Program-made: the position numbers and the translations under genes | The notes under the pieces: model-generated | Seen by the model: only the letters and a program-made list of their open reading frames with translations | What the model was told of the DNA's origin: nothing | Databases searched by the model: none | In this document: piece by piece, positions 6,840 to 12,533 of the stretch | How positions within the stretch are numbered: position 1 is the first letter of the stretch | Layout of the letters: each line of letters begins with the position of its first letter | DNA from: Thiobacillaceae bacterium | GTDB lineage: Bacteria; Pseudomonadota; Gammaproteobacteria; Burkholderiales; Thiobacillaceae | Reading direction: 5' to 3' | NCBI GenBank assembly: GCA_012274165.1 | Contig: JAAPAA010000293.1 | Coordinates: forward strand, 1 to 12,533 | Length of the DNA: 12,533 nucleotides

Positions 6840-7682
6840 ATGACCTCACGCAGGCATTTCATGACGATTGGGTTTGGTTTGCTGGCAGGTTTTTGGTTCG
6901 GTCCAGTTGCCTTCGCGGCACCGCCGCAGGTTGACGACGCGCACAACCCGGCTATCGCCAGAGCATCGGTCGCCGTCAACTGGGATACGATTAAATGGGT
7001 CGAACGCCGCTACAAAATCGAGGCGCTCCGCTTCAAGGCGCGCGACGAAACCGGCATTGACTGGTTGGGCAGCGACGAAGTGATGATCGAGACGCGCGAT
7101 GCCAAAGGCTGGACTGTCTCCAATACGATCGGTGACATCGATTCGGGCGACACCCACACCTTCGACCCGGCCAAGAGTTGCATCGTCGCGGTACGTCCCG
7201 GTTACGCCGTGCTGGGCGAGTCGTCCGTATGCGAAGACGTCGGCGAGCCCGCGCCGTTGGGTTTTGATGTGGCGTTCTGGGAGAAGGACCCGTTCGGGTT
7301 TCCCGCGGGGTTTTGCGGTCCGGGCACGCCCCAGCCGGGTCGACATGGCGGCCCCCACTGCGCGAACGACGGCAATGGGGACGACTTTATCGGCAGCGCC
7401 CGGGTTGACTATTCGACACAAGCGCTCGAGGCCGCATTGCCCAACGTGGGCGACCAACAGATCGAATCCATTACGCTCGATTCCTGCCCCGGCCAGATCT
7501 GCACCAGCGATTCGGACTACACCTTGACCTGGCGCGTGACGCGGCTGCCGGATGCACTCGTCGGCCTCCGTGACTTGCTCGACCAGGCGATGAAAAGGAG
7601 CGGTGCAGGTTCCGAACTCGAGGCAATCGCAGCGGGATTGAGGTCCTTGAGCGCAAAGCCCCCCGCCGATCGAAGTAAATAG
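6840..7682 (+). CDS. Tat-exported cysteine-containing protein of unknown function
   Basis: I do not recognise the family. The 280-residue protein starts with SRRHFM (3-8), a good twin-arginine motif, followed by a hydrophobic stretch and AFA|A, giving cleavage after A26. It is therefore probably exported folded by the Tat system. The mature part has six cysteines (C114, C131, C159, C174, C216, C221), an even number suited to disulfides. It also has an acidic block DETGIDWLGSDEV (69-81), an SGDTHTF segment and a Gly/Asp/Asn-rich loop (about 168-183) that could bind a metal such as calcium. No membrane segment lies beyond the signal. The start at 6840 is chosen because AGGAG lies 6 nt upstream and the Tat motif begins there; the frame is open 35 codons further upstream without sense. 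The TAG stop abuts a REP-like copy, so the C-terminal end may be altered. Confidence 0.8.
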   Translation: MTSRRHFMTIGFGLLAGFWFGPVAFAAPPQVDDAHNPAIARASVAVNWDTIKWVERRYKIEALRFKARDETGIDWLGSDEVMIETRDAKGWTVSNTIGDIDSGDTHTFDPAKSCIVAVRPGYAVLGESSVCEDVGEPAPLGFDVAFWEKDPFGFPAGFCGPGTPQPGRHGGPHCANDGNGDDFIGSARVDYSTQALEAALPNVGDQQIESITLDSCPGQICTSDSDYTLTWRVTRLPDALVGLRDLLDQAMKRSGAGSELEAIAAGLRSLSAKPPADRSK

Positions 7683-7711
7683 GGCCAATTCACCCTGGCC
7701 CCTTTGATTCC
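7682..7711. repeat. REP-like element, copy 4 (left boundary of AT-rich segment)
   Basis: GGGCCA (7682-7687) and TGGCCC (7696-7701) form a short stem. The stretch ATTCACCCTGGCCCCTTTGATT differs from the right arm of the large palindrome at 6585 by one missing G. The first G of the stem is the last base of the Tat-protein stop codon. The T-rich tail on the plus strand may let it act as a terminator. Confidence 0.7.
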
Positions 7712-7793
7712 GCTCATTGACAATTGTGCTGACAGCCTAAGGTGCGAGCTAAGGGGGGGGCGTGGTGCGAAAACTGTAATCTATCGTTACAGG

Positions 7794-8435
7794 CTAGTAT
7801 TTTCTGTTCACATCGAGAATGGCGATACCTGTGTCTATACGATCTACACACCAGGAAGCATCTTTGTCAGACCATCCTTTCTCTTGAAGAAGCCAGCCCT
7901 TCAATAGCGCTAAGTCAACGCGATTTTTCGCGTGCCTTGATAGGCAACAAATAAATATATCCAACCTTTTAATATCCAGAGGGTGGTAACTCGCTGGATA
8001 AAGATTCAAGTAGTGCTCAAACAATCCCCTACATTTTGTTCCTGTAATTATTCCATTCAATCCTATTGATTCGCTCGTGGCTCTGATTTCTAGATCAAGG
8101 CCCACACTCTTTGCGTATTTTCTAAGATCATGCGCAAAATCACCCGCTACTTGGTTGTACTCATGCATGGATATTCGTCCACTTTCTTTTGGGACGATGT
8201 TTGCAACGTAGAAGGTGTTGCCCGATTTATTGGTTATTGCTATTGCTGGGCTATGCGCGTTTCCTAAGCGCAAGATCGCACACGATGGCTCGCCAGTAAC
8301 AGAGGCGTATTCTTTTGACTGCGTGCCCAAATACTCCCAGCCGTCAACGCGGGTAGCGAACTCCCGTAAAGCATCCATGAAATCATCGTGATCTTCGTAG
8401 CGAGAGACGATTGATATCTCAATGTATGTTTCCAT
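7794..8435 (-). CDS. hypothetical protein in AT-rich segment
   Basis: I do not recognise this 213-residue protein. It has no signal peptide or membrane helix. The N-terminal half alternates strands and helices (METYIEISIV, then a helix about 17-30) and includes a block FYVANIVPKESGRISMHEYN (75-94), which has the look of a conserved motif. The C-terminal half (about 140-213) is mainly helical, with WLLQEKGWSDKDASWCVDRI near the end. Base composition and codon choice are visibly more AT-rich than in the neighbouring genes, which suggests lateral transfer. It lies 61 nt downstream of the 377-residue gene on the same strand, so the two probably form an operon. The ribosome binding site is weak (AGAAG close to the start). 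Possible roles such as defence or immunity are guesses only. Confidence 0.75.
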   Translation of the reverse strand: METYIEISIVSRYEDHDDFMDALREFATRVDGWEYLGTQSKEYASVTGEPSCAILRLGNAHSPAIAITNKSGNTFYVANIVPKESGRISMHEYNQVAGDFAHDLRKYAKSVGLDLEIRATSESIGLNGIITGTKCRGLFEHYLNLYPASYHPLDIKRLDIFICCLSRHAKNRVDLALLKGWLLQEKGWSDKDASWCVDRIDTGIAILDVNRKY

Positions 8436-8443
8436 TTACTTCT

Positions 8444-8457
8444 GGCTGCACGCAGCC
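8444..8457. promoter_or_regulatory. short palindrome before the 213-aa gene
   Basis: GGCTGC-AC-GCAGCC is a perfect 6-2-6 inverted repeat 9 nt upstream of the 213-residue gene start. The 2-nt centre is too short for a good RNA hairpin, so a protein-binding site is more likely if it has a role at all. No evidence beyond symmetry. Confidence 0.2.
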
Positions 8458-8496
8458 CCTATCGATCACCATGTAGGGAAATTACGCTGGGCATGG

Positions 8497-9630
8497 TTAA
8501 GCAAGCCGGCGTCCTTTTTGCCATGCAAGCGATGAAGGACTCAAAGAGAGGTCGGACTCTAGATTCTTTAGCACACGTCCCAATGCCTCGATCATGACAG
8601 CTAGTTGAAGTGCCCAGCTTCCATTGAGTTCGCCGATACGTTCATATGACTCCGATCTACTTAAGTGTTCAATGCTGTTTGCCGCGCTGCAGAGAGTTTC
8701 AGTAACGGCGTGTGGTGCTTTCCCATGTAACAAATGAACATTTCGTAGTTGGCTATGCCCCCACGTAACTTGACGTTCACCCGGTGCATTGGCAAGCCAC
8801 CAAGACTTTGCAGCGGCGTCTAGGGCTTGTGTGAGTACGTCACGTACCACCTTTAGGTCGTCCGAGTCATGCAGGTGATGTCGCGCAGACTGAAGTAGAT
8901 TATGTGATAAGGACAACCAGTAATGCGCTGGCTCCAGGACAGGAAGATTTTGGGGAGCGATTGGGACCAGACGAGCACGCACAAGCCAGTAGAGTTGCAT
9001 TGCTTGTAGAAGGTCTCCGGTGGCCCATGCGGGAATAAAAACTCGAACGGACAGCCCATGAACCGAACATACGACAGCAGAGTTTCCATCAAGAAGTCGT
9101 AGCCAATCCCCAGCTTGCAATGCCAAAAAACGTTTGGCAACAGCGTCCTCTGCTACTTCCAAGAGACCTCGAAGTGCGTTGATGTAGCGATCTTGCAGAG
9201 CAATGCCTAAATTCAAGGCTTGTCGCTCTTCATGATTGAGGGTGCCACGAAGTATTGGAAAAGGCTCTGTCAGGATCGCGGCTTCTGATTCTTTGACGTC
9301 TAGCAGTGGGGAGGAAGACGGGATAATCCCCTCAAGTACATTCACTAATTCAGGTAGTTTGCTTTTGTGGATATATCGCTCGGATGAAATTTCGTTAAGG
9401 CCATCACGCAACCAAAGCAATATCTCAGCAATTCGAGCTTTGGCTTGGTTGGCCGACCAAACTCCTCTGTCGGTGTCGTACCAGAGCTTGCGTTCAATCG
9501 CATTAATATGGCCGTGCGCCCAATCTAGTCGTTGAAGACAGGCCTGAAGCATTGCTGGTTGATCTGTAGGCGCGTCGCATTTGTCAGTAATCCAAATACT
9601 TGCAGAGTTCTGTTCAGACATGCATTCCAT
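8497..9630 (-). CDS. hypothetical helical protein in AT-rich segment
   Basis: This 377-residue protein is not recognised. It appears soluble and mostly alpha-helical: helices about 27-50 (ACLQRLDWAHGHINAIERKL), 60-80 (KARIAEILLWLRDGLNEI) and a long helical C-terminal third rich in His and Leu (SLSHNLLQSARHHLHDSDDL). No signal peptide, membrane segment, P-loop, nuclease or HTH motif was seen. It begins 18 nt beyond a REP-like half copy that truncates a toxin pseudogene. It may be the first gene of an operon with the 213-residue gene. Two starts are possible, 9630 and 9621 (M4); neither has a well-spaced ribosome binding site. Composition is poorer in GC than that of flanking genes, which suggests recent acquisition. 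The gene is real by length and compact framing; no function can be given. Confidence 0.75.
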   Translation of the reverse strand: MECMSEQNSASIWITDKCDAPTDQPAMLQACLQRLDWAHGHINAIERKLWYDTDRGVWSANQAKARIAEILLWLRDGLNEISSERYIHKSKLPELVNVLEGIIPSSSPLLDVKESEAAILTEPFPILRGTLNHEERQALNLGIALQDRYINALRGLLEVAEDAVAKRFLALQAGDWLRLLDGNSAVVCSVHGLSVRVFIPAWATGDLLQAMQLYWLVRARLVPIAPQNLPVLEPAHYWLSLSHNLLQSARHHLHDSDDLKVVRDVLTQALDAAAKSWWLANAPGERQVTWGHSQLRNVHLLHGKAPHAVTETLCSAANSIEHLSRSESYERIGELNGSWALQLAVMIEALGRVLKNLESDLSLSPSSLAWQKGRRLA

Positions 9631-9646
9631 AAGACAGCTTGGGGAT

Positions 9647-9871
9647 TCAAGGGGACCAGGCTCGAATTAAGCCCTGAACAATGATTTCTCTCAAGGTTTT
9701 GTCTTCCACCTCGGGAATCATGCGGCCGCTTTCCGGAAAGTGCTGTAGCCGTCGTGTGGACAGGACAATTCTTTCGGCAAACGCCGGGCATAAAATGCTG
9801 AATCCCTGCTGATGTAGCGCACAAGATCATTCAGGTCGTCCTGAGCGCAACTCCGACCATTCAACCTTCAT
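9647..9871 (-). pseudogene. ParE/RelE-type toxin pseudogene, frameshifted and truncated
   Basis: Translating the minus strand from ATG 9871 gives MKVEWSELRS, then a frame change near 9841 gives DDLNDLVRYISRDSAFYARR, then a second change near 9782 returns to the first frame with FAERIVLSTRRLQHFPESGR followed by MIPEVEDKTLREIIVQG. Joined, these form most of a ParE/RelE-superfamily toxin, a small mRNA- or gyrase-targeting protein of about 95-100 residues. Without the frame changes, the first frame stops at TGA shortly after GRPE. The end expected after EIIVQG (usually YRIVY and more) is replaced by a REP-like half copy that adds LIRAWSP and a stop at 9647. It overlaps the antitoxin gene by 11 nt, the usual antitoxin-then-toxin order. 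The toxin is almost certainly inactive. Confidence 0.82.
9649..9670. repeat. REP-like half copy, copy 5 (right boundary of AT-rich segment)
   Basis: AAGGGGACCAGGCTCGAATT resembles the left arm of the 6585 palindrome with one inserted A and one substitution. The matching right arm is absent. It interrupts the toxin pseudogene and faces the opposite way from copy 4 at 7682, so the AT-rich two-gene segment lies between two outward-related half copies. Confidence 0.6.
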
Positions 9872-10046
9872 GGTGCAGGTAACGTTTTTCCATTTCTGCC
9901 TGCGAGGTGATTTTTCCTTCTTCGGCTGCCTTCAGCGAGCGCTCCAGTTTCTGGCGCACGTAGAGGGCATACATGACATCGTCGAAGTTTGCCTGGTCCG
10001 GCAGGTGATCGGCAATGTCATGAACGATTTGTTTGACCGTTTGCAT
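9861..10046 (-). CDS. antitoxin component of a ParE/RelE-type module
   Basis: This is a 61-residue protein from the ATG at 10046, which has an excellent AAGGAG 5 nt upstream; longer reading to 10097 lacks this and is rejected. The sequence has an N-terminal helix (QIVHDIADHLPDQA), the block FDDVMYALYVRQKLERSL (21-38) and a C-terminal EEGKITSQAEMEKRY stretch. These are typical of the small acidic-helical antitoxins paired with RelE/ParE toxins, in which the GKxxSxxE-like end neutralises the toxin. Its partner follows directly with an 11-nt overlap but is a pseudogene, so this antitoxin is now an orphan on this segment. It appears intact and could still act on related toxins elsewhere; that is inference. 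Confidence 0.8.
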   Translation of the reverse strand: MQTVKQIVHDIADHLPDQANFDDVMYALYVRQKLERSLKAAEEGKITSQAEMEKRYLHHEG

Positions 10047-10102
10047 GGCGGCTCCTTGGTAATCAGCTGAAATGAAATTTATTCTAATACCGGGCACGGT
10101 CG

Positions 10103-10306
10103 TTATGCGTGGCGGCTGCGGCGGGTGAGTCCGGCGCGGGTGCGGGCAGCAAGCATTTCGTGCGCGATGGCGTATGCGATATCGAGCGCTTCGTAGGCTT
10201 CGTTAAAACCGCGTCGCGAGGATGCCTTTCCAAGGAACGCCTTGTGGTCGTGGCGCACGGGTTGGAATTTCAGATCAGCCATTTTGAATCTCATGGTCTG
10301 CATCAT
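10103..10306 (-). pseudogene. truncated XRE-type antitoxin lacking its helix-turn-helix
   Basis: The frame gives 67 residues from 10306, with other possible starts at M2 and M9. From M9 it reads MADLKFQPVRHDHKAFLGKA, then GFNEAYEALDIAYAIAHEML and AARTRAGLT. This matches, from memory of the family, the N-terminal part of roughly 100-residue XRE antitoxins that continue AGLTQxEVAxxMGTT into the DNA-binding helices. Here the frame breaks into RRSRHA and stops, so the helix-turn-helix is missing; no clear remnant was found in the other frames before the next gene. Its start overlaps the stop of the antidote gene as ATGA (10303-10306), so it would be translated with it. It may instead be an intact small protein of unknown role. 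Confidence 0.55.
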
Positions 10307-10590
10307 TGGTGAACCGGCGAAGCCGAGAGCTTGACGCCCAGCGCATGCAGCAGCTTGAGCATGGTGTCATAACGTGGCTTGGCGCCGGGTGTCAGTGCCT
10401 TGTACAGGCTTTCGCGTCCGAGCCCGGCATCCTTGGCGAGTTGGGCCATGCCACGGGCACGGGCGACGTCGCGCACGGCAGTCAGGAAGACATCGGGATT
10501 GGGGTCTTCCAGCGCGGCGGTGATGTATTCCGCGATGGTTTCCTCGTTGTCGAGGTAGTCGGCGGCGTCGAAGGTGGAAAATTTGACCAT
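10303..10590 (-). CDS. addiction-module antidote protein (HTH family)
   Basis: This 95-residue protein resembles the putative addiction-module antidote family (TIGR02684 type), DNA-binding antitoxins that repress their own operon and neutralise a RelE-superfamily killer. The N-terminus FSTFDAADYLDNEETIAEYI (4-23) and the helix-turn-helix GMAQLAKDAGLGRESLYKAL (47-66), followed by PRYDTMLKLLHALGVKLS (72-89), are characteristic. Length is normal. The usual toxin gene should lie directly upstream, but that space holds only a palindromic operator and the htpG terminator, so it is an orphan. A 4-nt overlap links it to the truncated antitoxin gene downstream. There is no strong ribosome binding site before ATG 10590, only GAGCC. 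Confidence 0.85.
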   Translation of the reverse strand: MVKFSTFDAADYLDNEETIAEYITAALEDPNPDVFLTAVRDVARARGMAQLAKDAGLGRESLYKALTPGAKPRYDTMLKLLHALGVKLSASPVHQ

Positions 10591-10598
10591 GGCTCAAT

Positions 10599-10614
10599 GT
10601 ATCCCGTTGGATAC
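10599..10614. promoter_or_regulatory. palindromic operator of the antidote gene
   Basis: GTATCC-CGTT-GGATAC is a perfect 6-4-6 inverted repeat 9 nt upstream of the antidote start. On the minus strand it overlaps a weak possible -10 (TACATT) placed 17 nt after TTGCAG. Antidote proteins of this class bind such repeats to repress themselves, so autoregulation is the likely role. Confidence 0.55.
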
Positions 10615-10644
10615 TCATCTGCAACAGATTTTCCGGACAGGCGT

Positions 10645-10674
10645 AAAAAAGCGCGACTGATTGCTCAGTCGCGC
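10645..10674 (-). terminator. intrinsic terminator of htpG
   Basis: On the minus strand, GCGCGACTGA (10674-10665) pairs perfectly with TCAGTCGCGC (10660-10651) around a 4-nt loop and is followed by six T residues (10650-10645). It lies about 55 nt after the htpG stop and insulates the antidote operon from htpG transcription. Confidence 0.92.
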
Positions 10675-10694
10675 AGGGAATCACAACAGCTTAA

Positions 10695-10722
10695 GGCCGC
10701 CCGTGTTTCGAAACGGGCGGCC
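10695..10722. terminator. second hairpin between htpG stop and its terminator
   Basis: GGCCGCCCG (10695-10703) pairs with CGGGCGGCC (10714-10722) with a small interior bulge and an inner TTTCGAAA. On the minus strand it starts 6 nt after the htpG stop but lacks a proper T run. It may stabilise the mRNA end or aid termination with the following hairpin. Confidence 0.5.
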
Positions 10723-10728
10723 ATTCAA

Positions 10729-12533
<1,805 letters not shown>

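Noticed and set aside
6846..7688. 280-codon minus-strand frame opposite the Tat protein
   Set aside because: No family resemblance; the plus strand has a ribosome binding site, Tat signal and cleavage site.
9525..9830. 101-residue minus-strand frame across the toxin pseudogene and the start of the 377-aa gene
   Set aside because: It only partly follows the second toxin frame and then runs across the REP copy and another gene; it is explained by the frameshifted pseudogene.
10047..10097. Longer start for the 61-aa antitoxin at 10097
   Set aside because: The start at 10046 has a near-ideal ribosome binding site; the extra 17 residues do not fit the family.

Overview
The window reads as chromosomal DNA from a GC-rich proteobacterium. 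A betaproteobacterium is my best guess, from the style of the HtpG, RlmA, cytochrome b561 and GumC-like proteins and from a dispersed REP-like palindrome (core close to GGGGYCAGGGTCGAAT). No rRNA, tRNA, CRISPR array or transposase gene was seen. The taxonomic call is an inference.

Left part (1-4800), all genes on the minus strand. From right to left: a degenerate receiver-like protein, a GNAT acetyltransferase and the 23S rRNA methyltransferase RlmA form a tight operon (23-nt gap, then a 4-nt ATGA overlap). The first 13 codons of the GNAT frame look like a diverged copy of the rlmA start, so the acetyltransferase seems to have been inserted at the rlmA start codon. Next comes a large Wzz/GumC-type polysaccharide co-polymerase. 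Its cytoplasmic C-terminus is a degenerate tyrosine-recombinase-like domain, placed where Wzc-type proteins carry a kinase; this is the most unusual protein here. A single-gene cytochrome b561 follows.

Middle part (5057-7682), plus strand. A small classical autotransporter (501 aa) ends in a REP palindrome that also forms a rho-independent terminator. A Tat-exported, cysteine-containing protein of unknown function follows, and its stop codon touches another REP-like copy.

Accessory part (about 7683-10620), minus strand. Two unrecognised genes sit in a visibly AT-richer segment whose ends are two REP-like copies facing in opposite directions. The right-hand copy cuts off the end of a frameshifted ParE/RelE-type toxin pseudogene. 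Beside it lie its intact 61-aa antitoxin, a truncated XRE-type antitoxin lacking its helix-turn-helix, and an addiction-module antidote gene with a palindromic operator. This looks like a decaying toxin-antitoxin cluster that received an insertion.

Right part (10645-12533): the chaperone htpG, minus strand, with its first roughly 30 codons outside the window, followed by a clear intrinsic terminator.
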